Positions 25,611 to 34,123 of a stretch of 37,648 nucleotides of DNA are shown one piece after another. Each line of letters begins with the position of its first letter. Within the stretch, counting starts at the first letter, position 1. Both the position numbers and the translations under genes were made by a program. Origin of the DNA: Candidatus Magnetominusculus xianensis (GTDB lineage Bacteria > Nitrospirota > Thermodesulfovibrionia > Thermodesulfovibrionales > Magnetobacteriaceae). The notes under the pieces were generated by a model. The model searched no databases, was not told the origin of the DNA, and saw only the letters and a program-made list of their open reading frames with translations. Where the stretch lies: positions 1 through 37,648 of the forward strand of contig LNQR01000006.1 in the NCBI GenBank assembly GCA_001541255.1. The letters run 5' to 3'.

Positions 25611-28600
25611 TCACCTCATATCAGACAACTGAGTTAGGGTGAGTCTTTGGGGGATACCGTGCTGCTTGAAATCTTCGGTCATGCGGGGGAGGATTTCAAC
25701 CCAGACTGAGGGATGAGTGTTTAGCCGCAGCAGTATTGCTGCAAGGCGCGCAAGCGCACCGATTCGTTTTTCAAATGTGTCATAGAAACTCCCCGTGTTG
25801 TCAAGAAAGCCGAGGTCTATAGTAGAGTCCACCCTGTCTACACCTGATCCCGCTATCCTGCCACGCATGTACTTGGCCTTGTCCTTGTGTGGGATAAGGC
25901 TGCCAAGCTGGTCGTGAAATATTATATCCTGCGCCCCTGCATAGAAATTAAATTCCCACGGATTAAACCCCTCAGCCCCTGGGTCATGGCGGGGGTCGGG
26001 GCTGTCTGCCTTTGGGTCAACTATAAAGACAGGGCTGTTTAACTGAAACAGCAGCTCCCGTGGATGCCACAGGTTCTCAACCCTAATTCTATGAAAATTA
26101 TCGTCAAGCAGCTTAATAAGTGAAGTGTTCTTTTCGATTTTCTCCTCAATCGATGTAAGCGTGTCCTTGCTGATAAAAGGGGCAATCCTTGTTGACCTAA
26201 AAATATCGTACTGTGAGAACCTCCGCCCATAAAACTGCTGAAGTATATAGGTGTACCATTCATAGACATCCTCATCGCCAATGGTTTGCAACCCCTCTAT
26301 CAGGTTCTCTATTTCAACCCGCCTGTAGAGTGACAGCGTGTAGAGCTGCTTAAATACCTCAAGTTCACCCGTTTCCCTGACAAGCGCATCAAGGCCAACT
26401 GCCTCAACCTGCTGCTCCATCTGTTGATATGAGATGATAGGGCTGCCATGCTGCTGCGAATCGGAAGCCTTTTCTGATTTCTTTTTATAAACTGTCGGGC
26501 TTGCAAGATTTGATATGAACTTAAGCAGTGCTGTGTCGTTTGAATAAACAGATACGAGGTTTTCTCTTAGTACGCTTATGCCTGTGTCCATACCATTTTT
26601 AAATACCTCAAGTGCCCCGGGTATCTGCACAATCGGTATGTGTTTGCCCATTTTCTCCATCTCAGACACTACCAGTACCGGATGGGCAAATGGCGTACAG
26701 GTCTCAAGGATTATAGCCCCCGGGGGGCGGCGCTTAAGATAAACCTCAAGGTTTGGCAAGTCCAGATGTCTTGCAACGAGTATCTCACCAGGGACTATTT
26801 TCTCAAGCGATGCGTCTGCTGCTATGTCAAGCACTGCTGTTTTTGCCCTGGCAGAGCCGAATGTGTAGGTTTGCAGGTGTATCTCAGCAGCACAGCCAAG
26901 CCCGGTAAAGTCGCAGCTTCGGGCCTCTGCCCCGGGGTCTTTAAACACTGCCGTTTTTGGCCTTATCTGTGTGATGAATATCTTTTCGTCAAACGTAATG
27001 GCATACTCGATATCCAGCGGGCAGCCTATGAACAGCGGCAGACGCTTAAGTTTATCTACTATCTCAAAGAGTATCCTCAACTGATTGGCCGGGACTTTCT
27101 GCGACTGCCGTTTTGCCTTGTCATCAATTGCACTAAGCAGGAACTTTTGCCGTGTTTTGTCCCAGTACACGGCCTTTTCCTGAGAGGCAATTATCGAGTC
27201 GGTTATCACGGCATGTAGGTCAATACTGTATTTGTCTGCCGCTATTTCAGAGCGCGTCCCGCCTTCTATCCCATATGAACCTGATACTACGATGCCGCCG
27301 TTTTCAGAGGTCATTATGACACCTGAGACCGCCGCGTTCACAACGCCCTGAATCAACACGCCCATGCCAAGATTCTCATACCTGAAGCGCTCCTTCGCCT
27401 GCGCGTCAAACTCCATGATGTCATGCCTGTAGGACAGCGCCTTTGGAGACCAGAGAGACGCCCATATGAGCTTTATAGCACTGAGGAACTCCTCCGGTGT
27501 CTTTATATCCAGTATGGTCAGAAACTGCCCGGCAAAGGAGTACAGCCTGCCGTCTTCACCCTTGGCGGTTGACCTTGCCCCGATAGTGGCAAAATGCTCG
27601 TATGTGCTTATGTGGTCTTTGAACTTTATAAATTTATCAATAAGCTCAAGCTGCATATGCTCTGGAAATTGACCGTTTATTATGAGTTCCTCAATGCGCG
27701 CACCCGCGTCAATTATGCGTTTCTCCAGAGCCTCTTTTCTGTCAAAATCAATTGCATCAATGGTTGAGAGTATTTGTTTTTTCAGCTCATTGTGATTAAT
27801 GAAATCGTCGTAGGCAACGGTTTTTAATAACAGGAAGACCGGTATTGAACACTGTCCTATTACCTCAAGGAGGTGGCAGCCCTTGTCTCCGACATCGAAT
27901 GGATTAAAACCCAGGGTGGAGGATACAGCCGCTACGTAGGAATCGTGGGGGCTGGCCGGGTGTGCCCCGTCTTTATGATGAATTGACTGATGCTCGATTC
28001 GTCCGGTCTTAAGTGTGTAGAGGATGTCATGCAGGGTGAGTTTATAGTTGATGTCTGAGAGTGCCTCTGTGTTTGACAACTCATTAATCAGTATGTTGAT
28101 AAAATTGCCGCTCCTGGCAGGACTTCGGTATTTGATTATATGGCCTCCCAGGGACATGAGTATCTCTTTTGCCAGACTAATTATTTCTGAGTCGCCCTGC
28201 TGTAACATCGGAAGAAGCAGCCGCACTGAGGCGTCAAGCTCTGCTAATTCAATAGTGTCGTTGTGTGACTGCAGGAAATCACACACTGCCGAGAGTACGG
28301 CAGCCTTATTGCAGGGCATTTCCCTGACGAGAAATTCCTTGAATTCCATGAGGTTTATCGAATTCTGATTATTGTGTCGGCCAATTGTCATCAGCAACAG
28401 GGCAGCGGTGTAGCCGACAAGCCAGTTGTCAGTTCCGCCTAAGACCTGACGGCATAGTTCAACGAATTTATCCTTAAACTCAACATGCCCGCCAAGGTCT
28501 TGTCCTCCCATATCCTTATTAAAGGCTATTATGGCCGTTGAGAGTATTTGGCCCAACAGATGGTAGTCATCAGGGAAAGACCCGGCCGTTGACAGGGCAA

Positions 28601-30446
28601 GTCTAAGGCAATCGGCAGTTTTCTCGGCGCTTAAGAGACTGCTGCCAATAAGATAGTGAAAACTCTTAAATATCTCTTTTTTATATGTACCGGGCATCGC
28701 CGGGTTCAGCGTAAACAGGTAGAACAGGAATTCTGTGTTGTCAAAGTCATTAATGTTCATGGCCTCAAGGAATTCGTTGCACTTTGCGTTGTTGTCGCTG
28801 CGATACTTGGCAATGAAGATACAGTTGAGCTGAAGGAGCTGCTCCAGTATGTCTGTGGAATGGGTTAAATTGTGCTTGTTGCTGATTATTGACTTTATCT
28901 CAGCCTTCATCCACTCAGCAAGTGTGTCGTAGCAGGCGCCTTTAAACACTGTGAGCTCTTTTCCTTGTTCAATAGTAAAGTGTTCAAACATGATTGTAAC
29001 AGCAGAGACTACAAGCGGCCTGAAACGCTCTTCAACCATGCCGTAGAGACCTCTGAAGAAGTTTATTACATCTCTTTTATCTCTGACGAAGTAGGAGAAC
29101 TTTTTTAGATTATCTATAAGCTCCGGCAGGGTTTCAGTGTCAAGGTTTTCAGGTGAGGCAGAGATAGTGTCCGAGATATAGCTGAAAATCTGATTATTGT
29201 CAGGTGCCCCCCCATTGTGGAAAGTGAAGTCAGGGAAATCAATAAATTTCCTCAGCCCGGCAAGCACCGGTGCAGGATTATGTGTAAACTCCTCACTCTC
29301 TGGGATTGCCGTCAAATACAGGGCGATGCTTTGCAGTATTGCGAGGTCTTTTTTCAGCTTCCGGTGAAACTTAAAGCGCCCCATGTCGCCTTTAAATATG
29401 TAATTTACCTGCATAAAACCAATGGTCTTTTTCATTGTATCGTAGAGCGCCACAACTATGTACGATGTAAGGTTTGACAGTTCCTTCATCCCTGCACATT
29501 TTGGGTTGCTTGCAATATCAAGCACAACGTCATAGCCCTTGAGGTCTGCCTGATAGATAGAATCCCCGCTGGTTATAATCTTCCTGCCCTCCAGAAACGA
29601 GGACTTATACACAGGGGCAACAATAGTGGATTCCTTGCTCCACACACCAACAGTCTTCACTATCTCACTTGAGCTTTTTGAGTACAACCTGATGGATTCG
29701 GCCTCCAGAAGCCTGATAAGTTCAGGGATGAGGTTAAAGCGCCCGGTAAGACTGCCGGACTTAAACTCCTTGACAAGCAGCTCGAAAGAGCGTAGTTTCC
29801 CGGCATCAAAAATGTCCCTGTTGAGTTCACAATACGGGTCTTTTACCGCACTGAGTGTGATAAAATTCGACAGTTCTACAATTGCCCCGATTATCTCGCG
29901 CAGCTCAGAGAGCAGTTCCCGCTGCCAGATTACGAAGAGTTCGTTTCTCTTCATAATGACGTTTTCAATTTCAGCGGTTTGTGGCTGAACCATCAGGCAC
30001 TCCTGCGTAAAGCGGTCATTGTCTGTGTCTATTTCAACTTTCAGATAACCTGCTGGAGTACCTTCGTTGTCTTTAATGCAGACGAGGACAAAGATGTTTT
30101 CCTGGTCAGATATTTTGTCCTTAAGCTTGATGTAGTAACCGTTTTGGCTTGCCACATACATACGCTCGCTCTCGGTTATGGCCCTGGGTGGATTAAATGA
30201 CGAACGGACTGCCTTGCCCTCGACAAATTTTATTGTTTTACCTTGCCGTATGAACTCATAAGCGGCGTGGAGGCGGTTGCCCCCGAGGGGAAAATAGTAC
30301 AATACCCTGTCCAGACCAAGTGTGTCGAGAATGCCGGTACAGAGGATTTTTACCTGTTCGTTGCAATCTTTTTCTGCAATTATGGCGTTTTTCAGAGTGT
30401 TTAACTCAACCAGAAATGCAATACGCCCGGTAAGTGTATGCCTCAT
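25611..30446 (-). CDS. Giant GAF/helical-PEP synthase-like dikinase (ATP-grasp + phosphohistidine domain)
   Basis: 1611 residues, soluble. Residues about 10-160 and 230-380 look like two GAF-type sensory domains; 430-830 is mainly helical, HEAT-like in feel. From about 850 a complete PPDK/PEP-synthase ATP-grasp domain appears: VGDKGCHLLEVIGQ (the GGKGANL region), IGARSTAKGED (957 is the key Arg), YSFAGQFLTILDI, AVSGVIMT and GCPLDIEYA with IFITQIRP at 1156-1163. A swivelling phosphohistidine domain follows, GEILVARHLDLPN at 1220 and ETCTPFAHPVLV with candidate His1255. The PEP/pyruvate TIM barrel expected next is absent; about 320 residues of unknown type take its place. It should be able to make phosphohistidine from ATP, but the acceptor is unknown. 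It is the last gene after a kinase and a regulator, 12 bases from the kinase. Confidence 0.8.
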   Translation of the reverse strand: MRHTLTGRIAFLVELNTLKNAIIAEKDCNEQVKILCTGILDTLGLDRVLYYFPLGGNRLHAAYEFIRQGKTIKFVEGKAVRSSFNPPRAITESERMYVASQNGYYIKLKDKISDQENIFVLVCIKDNEGTPAGYLKVEIDTDNDRFTQECLMVQPQTAEIENVIMKRNELFVIWQRELLSELREIIGAIVELSNFITLSAVKDPYCELNRDIFDAGKLRSFELLVKEFKSGSLTGRFNLIPELIRLLEAESIRLYSKSSSEIVKTVGVWSKESTIVAPVYKSSFLEGRKIITSGDSIYQADLKGYDVVLDIASNPKCAGMKELSNLTSYIVVALYDTMKKTIGFMQVNYIFKGDMGRFKFHRKLKKDLAILQSIALYLTAIPESEEFTHNPAPVLAGLRKFIDFPDFTFHNGGAPDNNQIFSYISDTISASPENLDTETLPELIDNLKKFSYFVRDKRDVINFFRGLYGMVEERFRPLVVSAVTIMFEHFTIEQGKELTVFKGACYDTLAEWMKAEIKSIISNKHNLTHSTDILEQLLQLNCIFIAKYRSDNNAKCNEFLEAMNINDFDNTEFLFYLFTLNPAMPGTYKKEIFKSFHYLIGSSLLSAEKTADCLRLALSTAGSFPDDYHLLGQILSTAIIAFNKDMGGQDLGGHVEFKDKFVELCRQVLGGTDNWLVGYTAALLLMTIGRHNNQNSINLMEFKEFLVREMPCNKAAVLSAVCDFLQSHNDTIELAELDASVRLLLPMLQQGDSEIISLAKEILMSLGGHIIKYRSPARSGNFINILINELSNTEALSDINYKLTLHDILYTLKTGRIEHQSIHHKDGAHPASPHDSYVAAVSSTLGFNPFDVGDKGCHLLEVIGQCSIPVFLLLKTVAYDDFINHNELKKQILSTIDAIDFDRKEALEKRIIDAGARIEELIINGQFPEHMQLELIDKFIKFKDHISTYEHFATIGARSTAKGEDGRLYSFAGQFLTILDIKTPEEFLSAIKLIWASLWSPKALSYRHDIMEFDAQAKERFRYENLGMGVLIQGVVNAAVSGVIMTSENGGIVVSGSYGIEGGTRSEIAADKYSIDLHAVITDSIIASQEKAVYWDKTRQKFLLSAIDDKAKRQSQKVPANQLRILFEIVDKLKRLPLFIGCPLDIEYAITFDEKIFITQIRPKTAVFKDPGAEARSCDFTGLGCAAEIHLQTYTFGSARAKTAVLDIAADASLEKIVPGEILVARHLDLPNLEVYLKRRPPGAIILETCTPFAHPVLVVSEMEKMGKHIPIVQIPGALEVFKNGMDTGISVLRENLVSVYSNDTALLKFISNLASPTVYKKKSEKASDSQQHGSPIISYQQMEQQVEAVGLDALVRETGELEVFKQLYTLSLYRRVEIENLIEGLQTIGDEDVYEWYTYILQQFYGRRFSQYDIFRSTRIAPFISKDTLTSIEEKIEKNTSLIKLLDDNFHRIRVENLWHPRELLFQLNSPVFIVDPKADSPDPRHDPGAEGFNPWEFNFYAGAQDIIFHDQLGSLIPHKDKAKYMRGRIAGSGVDRVDSTIDLGFLDNTGSFYDTFEKRIGALARLAAILLRLNTHPSVWVEILPRMTEDFKQHGIPQRLTLTQLSDMR

Positions 30447-30458
30447 CGCACCATTTAC

Positions 30459-31544
30459 TTATGCAGCGTGGACATTGGATTTTGGTATGGTTATTTCAAA
30501 TATGACGCCATTTTCAACATTGCGGGCGGTCACAGTGCCTCCGAGTTTGATGACATGTGCCCTGATCTGAAAAAGTCCTATGCCGCTGCCCCCGTTTTTT
30601 GTAGAATAAAACGGCTCGAATATCTTATCGACATCCTTGATATGACTTCCCGAGTCAAAGGCGCAGACCCTTATCATGCCGTCACCGTCAATTATTTCTA
30701 TTGATAATTCCAACTCCTCTTCAAGGTATTTATCGTACAGGTTCTTTACTAAATTGTCGAAGATCAAAAAAATCGTCCCCTCGTTTGCATAAACCGACCC
30801 CGTCCCCTTGACGTCACATTTTAAATGATAGAGGCTGATTAGTTGTTCAAGCACTGCTTCTATTTTTATATTCATCATTGCGGGTGGTTTATCTGAAGGT
30901 TTCAGATTCAGCGTGTTTATTATCTTATTCGCCTTTAACATCAGTGGTGAGTAGGACTCCTTTAAATATCTCACATAGCGCAGCTCATCGGCTTCGTCCT
31001 TCAGGTTTTGAAGATTGTAATAAGATGTCTGGATAAACTGGGCGATATTCTTTATGTCATGCTGGACAAATACCTGAACCTTTAGTACATTCGTTAAGGT
31101 ATCATTGACCGTTCTGATTTTCATTAACACATCTTGTCTGATAATTAAGAATATATGCTCAAGCATTAACTCATAGAATGCCTTTAATCCGCCGCTGCGA
31201 AAAGACGGCACCATCGAAAAGGATACCATTAAGTCCCCATCATCACAGGACTTAGTGATAAAGGGATTTGCACATGACAGCTCTTTCTTAATATTTGTAC
31301 CCCCGTGAGATATGGTGTAGGCAAAGTCCACCACCCTTATTTTTTTTAGATAGACGGGGATTCCTGACAGAAACGCAGCCGTATCGTAATGCACCTGTTC
31401 GTTAAACACAGACAGCTCACGCATTACGCTTGCAAACCTGTTAGCTGTCAGCGCCTTGATATAACATATAGAAACTGCAGCGACTGCACCCACAACAAGC
31501 GTTGCAGAGGCCATGAATGCAGCCGGGTTTTCTTTAAACGACAT
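30459..31544 (-). CDS. PrsK-like membrane histidine kinase
   Basis: 361 residues. One N-terminal membrane helix (10-30), a cytoplasmic region of about 120 residues without a recognised sensor, then a dimerisation segment with His162 in VFVQHDIKNIAQF. This HDIKN form is typical of PrsK-type kinases rather than the HEIRTP class. HATPase boxes are LIFDNLVKNLYDK, AFDSGSHIKDVDK (a weak G1 box; the usual DxGxG reads DSGSH) and GGSGIGLFQIRAH. PrsK/PrsR pairs govern exopolysaccharide/PEP-CTERM genes in other bacteria; no sortase-like or PEP-CTERM gene is seen here. The gene overlaps the regulator upstream by 11 bases and precedes the giant dikinase-like gene by 12, so all three form one operon. Confidence 0.82.
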   Translation of the reverse strand: MSFKENPAAFMASATLVVGAVAAVSICYIKALTANRFASVMRELSVFNEQVHYDTAAFLSGIPVYLKKIRVVDFAYTISHGGTNIKKELSCANPFITKSCDDGDLMVSFSMVPSFRSGGLKAFYELMLEHIFLIIRQDVLMKIRTVNDTLTNVLKVQVFVQHDIKNIAQFIQTSYYNLQNLKDEADELRYVRYLKESYSPLMLKANKIINTLNLKPSDKPPAMMNIKIEAVLEQLISLYHLKCDVKGTGSVYANEGTIFLIFDNLVKNLYDKYLEEELELSIEIIDGDGMIRVCAFDSGSHIKDVDKIFEPFYSTKNGGSGIGLFQIRAHVIKLGGTVTARNVENGVIFEITIPKSNVHAA

Positions 31545-32181
31545 TCCTCATTATTTTCCAGCCGAATTTTTTAATGAAATAGTAGAGATTCTCGCGTCTT
31601 ATGCCAATTATCTTGGCAGACTTGTATATATTGTAATTGTTCTCAAGGAGTACCTTGCGGATTAACTTCCTCTCTGCCTCCTCTCTGATTGACTGCAAGC
31701 CGTCGCCAAGTTTTGCGCTGACATGTATTTGTTTTACGCCGTCTTCGCTGATTTTCTGTTCAGAGTTCCTGAAAAGGATTGCCCTTTCAATGGCATAAAT
31801 AACCTTTTCCATGTTGACTGGCTTGGCTATATAGTCAAAGACGCCGCGCCTAATCGTAGCTGCCGTAACATCCTCGCTGTCTTGCCCGGTGAGTACAAGT
31901 ATCTTGGTTTCTGTATTCTCCATGATATAGTCGATAATTTTTAGACCCTCATCGGGTGTGTTTGACGCCGGTGGCAGTCCCAGATCAAGTATTGCCACAG
32001 ATATGTCCGTATTTTTGAGTACACGAACTGCCTCTCTGCGATTCTGCGCCTCAAAGACGGTATAATACCTTTCGACAGCAAAGCATACCTGCTTGCGCAG
32101 TGTGGTATCGTCTTCCACTATGAGTACATTGTGTGTTGCCTTGTCTGGCATTTCATTTGGCATTTCATTATTTTCAATCAT
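31534..32181 (-). CDS. Response regulator, REC plus Fis-type helix-turn-helix
   Basis: 215 residues. The receiver domain has VLIVEDDTTLRKQ, acceptor Asp66 in AILDLGLPP, the TPDEGLKIID insertion typical of PrsR-type receivers, VLTGQD and the Lys of AKPVN. The C-terminal 45 or so residues form a Fis-like DNA-binding domain (KLIRKVLLENNYNIYKSAK, then IIGIRRENLYYFIKK). The AAA+ sigma54-activating domain normally between these two in PrsR/NtrC proteins is missing, giving a RegA/ActR-like layout. It probably binds DNA directly and may control its own operon. N-terminal residues carry a duplicated NEMP from a 12-base tandem duplication. The ribosome site AAAGGA lies 15 bases before the ATG. Confidence 0.87.
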   Translation of the reverse strand: MIENNEMPNEMPDKATHNVLIVEDDTTLRKQVCFAVERYYTVFEAQNRREAVRVLKNTDISVAILDLGLPPASNTPDEGLKIIDYIMENTETKILVLTGQDSEDVTAATIRRGVFDYIAKPVNMEKVIYAIERAILFRNSEQKISEDGVKQIHVSAKLGDGLQSIREEAERKLIRKVLLENNYNIYKSAKIIGIRRENLYYFIKKFGWKIMRNVV

Positions 32182-32246
32182 ATTTTTTCACCATCCTTTA
32201 AAAATACTGCCCCCGTTAGTAAACTATAATACCCCAATCTATGCTT

Positions 32247-32276
32247 ATTATACAACATTGTGAAAAAAATTGTACA
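32247..32276 (-). promoter_or_regulatory. Promoter of the regulator-kinase-dikinase operon
   Basis: On the minus strand, TGTACA (32276-32271, 4 of 6 with TTGACA), an 18-base spacer and a perfect TATAAT (32252-32247). It lies in the 103-base gap between rlmB and the regulator and would give a leader of about 60 bases. Confidence 0.5.
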
Positions 32277-32284
32277 TGTTTTTT

Positions 32285-33040
32285 TTAAGCCGTAACATGA
32301 TATGCTTGTCTTTTATGCTCGAACAATAAAATACCGGCGGCAACAGAGACATTTAATGATTTTATCTTCCCATATAGCGGGATTTTGACAGCAGTATCGC
32401 AAAGCTCCCTGACTGTCCTTCTCAGCCCCCGCCCCTCTGACCCAAGCACAAATGCCGCAGAGCCGGTAATACCGGCCTCCCAAAGTGGCACGCCCGTATC
32501 TGAGTCCGCACCGCAAATCAGGATGCCCTGTTCTTTTAGAGACCTGATTGCATTTTTAATGTTTGACACAACACACAGCGGCACATACCCCGCGGCCCCA
32601 CACGAGGTCTTCTCAACTACGCCGGTTATCCCGGCGTTACGCCGTGACTGAAATATTACGCCATTCACACCGGCACACTCTGCTGTCCTTAGTATGGCGC
32701 CAAAATTCCCGGGGTCCTCTATCTCATCCAGTATTACAAACACCGGCTTGGAAGGGGCACTGTCTATCAGCTCGCCGAATGTCAGAAGATTTCTCCTCTC
32801 TATTAACGCACATACACCTTGATGTGTAACATTTCCGAACCTGCCAAAATAGTTTTTATCTACAATCTTTACTGGTACAGATTTTAAAGCTGCTTCGGCG
32901 GTGAGTTTCTCCATGATTTTACAAGTCTTCCCAATGCACACCAGACTGACGCAGGTTTTCTCTGAGAGCAATGCCTCCATAACCGGATTAATGCCATATA
33001 TCCAGTTGCCGTCATCCCCGTGTTTTTTAGAATCAGGCAA
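32285..33040 (-). CDS. rlmB: 23S rRNA 2'-O-methyltransferase, TrmH/RlmB type (SPOUT)
   Basis: 251 residues. It methylates a ribose 2'-OH of rRNA (Gm2251 in E. coli RlmB) with S-adenosylmethionine. The N-terminal substrate-binding domain starts WIYGINPVMEALLSE, as in RlmB (GxNPVxEAL). The SPOUT knot motifs are VILDEIEDPGNFGAILRTAE (motif 1), VLGSEGRGLRRTV (motif 2) and IPLYGKIKSLNVSVAAGIL (motif 3). The start appears to be a TTG two bases after the stop of the preceding small gene; no ATG lies before the conserved N terminus, so translation is probably coupled. Length and motifs are normal for the family. Confidence 0.92.
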   Translation of the reverse strand: MPDSKKHGDDGNWIYGINPVMEALLSEKTCVSLVCIGKTCKIMEKLTAEAALKSVPVKIVDKNYFGRFGNVTHQGVCALIERRNLLTFGELIDSAPSKPVFVILDEIEDPGNFGAILRTAECAGVNGVIFQSRRNAGITGVVEKTSCGAAGYVPLCVVSNIKNAIRSLKEQGILICGADSDTGVPLWEAGITGSAAFVLGSEGRGLRRTVRELCDTAVKIPLYGKIKSLNVSVAAGILLFEHKRQAYHVTA

Positions 33041-33042
33041 GC

Positions 33043-33375
33043 TTAGAACTCTGGAAATACCTTCAGCTCTAAAGACTTCTTGTCCTGAAGCTCACAAGAG
33101 GCCGACAGTATCCCCCCATCGACATAGTTCAACTTAAACTTACCGTATCCATGATATACAAGGCTCTTGGCATCAGCCGGACAGCCGTGTTCACAGCCTG
33201 AAACGCCCTTTATCATCCTGCCAAGCAGACCTTTGATGTCAAGATTTGATAGTTCTATGCCCATGTTAGTACCGAAATCGGTAATTTCCTTCGTCATCTG
33301 GGGCAAATCTGCCTTAAATGGATTCTCTACATCAATAGAGAGGGACTTGCCGTCAATGCTAATATCTATTTCCAT
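33043..33375 (-). CDS. Small conserved-looking protein with CEHGCPADAKS motif
   Basis: 110 residues, no signal peptide or membrane helix, function not recognised. An amphipathic first half (MEIDISIDGKSLSIDVENP, a beta hairpin) is followed by helices and then GVSGCEHGCPADAKSLV at about 57-73. Its two Cys and one His could bind metal or form a redox pair. A beta-rich end follows (FKLNYVDGGILSASCELQ) with one further Cys. The gene is real to judge by a strong GGAGGT ribosome site, its own promoter, and tight coupling to rlmB (two-base gap), so it may be co-expressed with ribosome maturation. I have no family name for it. Confidence 0.75.
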   Translation of the reverse strand: MEIDISIDGKSLSIDVENPFKADLPQMTKEITDFGTNMGIELSNLDIKGLLGRMIKGVSGCEHGCPADAKSLVYHGYGKFKLNYVDGGILSASCELQDKKSLELKVFPEF

Positions 33376-33412
33376 ATGATTTACCTCCTGTTCAATTGCA
33401 CAAGCATATTGA

Positions 33413-33442
33413 ATAATAATTAATTCACCGCAGGCTGGTCAA
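33413..33442 (-). promoter_or_regulatory. Promoter of the small gene-rlmB pair
   Basis: On the minus strand, TTGACC (33442-33437), an 18-base spacer and TATTAT (33418-33413), about 37 bases before the ATG. The match to the sigma70 consensus is good at both boxes. Confidence 0.6.
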
Positions 33443-33478
33443 GTTAATAATAAAGGGTTCAGGCAATCGCAGAGCCAG

Positions 33479-33508
33479 TTATGAAAATCGTTGGAATAAT
33501 GTTATTAT
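33479..33508 (+). promoter_or_regulatory. Weak candidate promoter of the Uma2-PPC pair
   Basis: TTATGA (33479-33484), an 18-base spacer and TATTAT (33503-33508). The -35 matches only in part. It lies 33 bases before the Uma2 start and is divergent from the minus-strand promoter in the same gap. Confidence 0.35.
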
Positions 33509-33541
33509 ATAAGCAACTTATTAGGACTTAAGGGAGGACGG

Positions 33542-34123
33542 ATGAGTACAGTTGCAGTGACGTGGACTTATGAAAAGTACCTCACCCTTGGGGATGAGAC
33601 CCGAAGTGAGATAATCGAAGGAGACCTGTCTATGACACCGACACCTGGCTTCAGCCACCAGCATGTAACGGCAGGACTTCTTCTTATCTTAGGTCATTAC
33701 ATAGAAAAAACAGGGGTGGGCTTCATTGTCACAGCCCCAACGGACGTTATACTGAGCGATTACAATGTCGTACAGCCGGATTTACTCTTCGTTGCAAAGA
33801 ATAGGAGGGGCATAATAAAAGAACGTGGTGTATTCGGCCCGCCCGATCTTGTTGTCGAGATAATATCACCTTCGTCTCACTACAGGGATGTTCATGTGAA
33901 AACGTCATTGTATGAGCGGTTCGGTGTGGCAGAGTTCTGGATTGTCAATCCATTCATGAAGTCAATTGAAGTGTTGCTGCTCAGTGCAGAGAGGTGCTAT
34001 GCTCTTTTCTCTGACGGCTGTCTGATGGCTGATGGTAAGGAAAAAGTGGTATCAAGTGTATTGGCTGGTCTTACAGTGGATTTAACAGAGGTATTTACTG
34101 AGAGCTTTATAGCGGAGGGATAG
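33542..34123 (+). CDS. Uma2 family (DUF820) PD-(D/E)XK nuclease-like protein
   Basis: 193 residues. Matches the Uma2/DUF820 family: the opening TYEKYLTLGDETRSEIIEGDL, PGFSHQHVTAGLL, the catalytic Asp in VVQPDLLFVAKNR, the Glu in PPDLVVEIISPSS, then RDVHVKTSLYERFGV and EFWIVNP (usually EYWIVDP). The nuclease core residues appear intact. These genes are very abundant in cyanobacteria and some other bacteria, often as multicopy families; their biological task is not settled. GGGAGGA precedes the ATG. The next gene starts directly after its stop, so the two form a pair. Confidence 0.9.
   Translation: MSTVAVTWTYEKYLTLGDETRSEIIEGDLSMTPTPGFSHQHVTAGLLLILGHYIEKTGVGFIVTAPTDVILSDYNVVQPDLLFVAKNRRGIIKERGVFGPPDLVVEIISPSSHYRDVHVKTSLYERFGVAEFWIVNPFMKSIEVLLLSAERCYALFSDGCLMADGKEKVVSSVLAGLTVDLTEVFTESFIAEG

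Noticed and set aside
25574..25615. Short repeats (CTGATAT/ATATCAG, GGTGAA/TTCACC) between the two convergent operons as a bidirectional terminator
   Set aside because: The pairings compete with each other, are AT-rich and only 6-7 bp, and overlap both stop-codon regions without T-tracts; too weak to call.
26640..27218. 192-codon plus-strand frame
   Set aside because: Antisense to the ATP-grasp/phosphohistidine region of the giant protein, whose motifs are intact.
31534..32181. Sigma54 activator (PrsR/NtrC) annotation for the regulator
   Set aside because: No AAA+ domain or GAFTGA motif is present; only a receiver and Fis-type domain fit in 215 residues.
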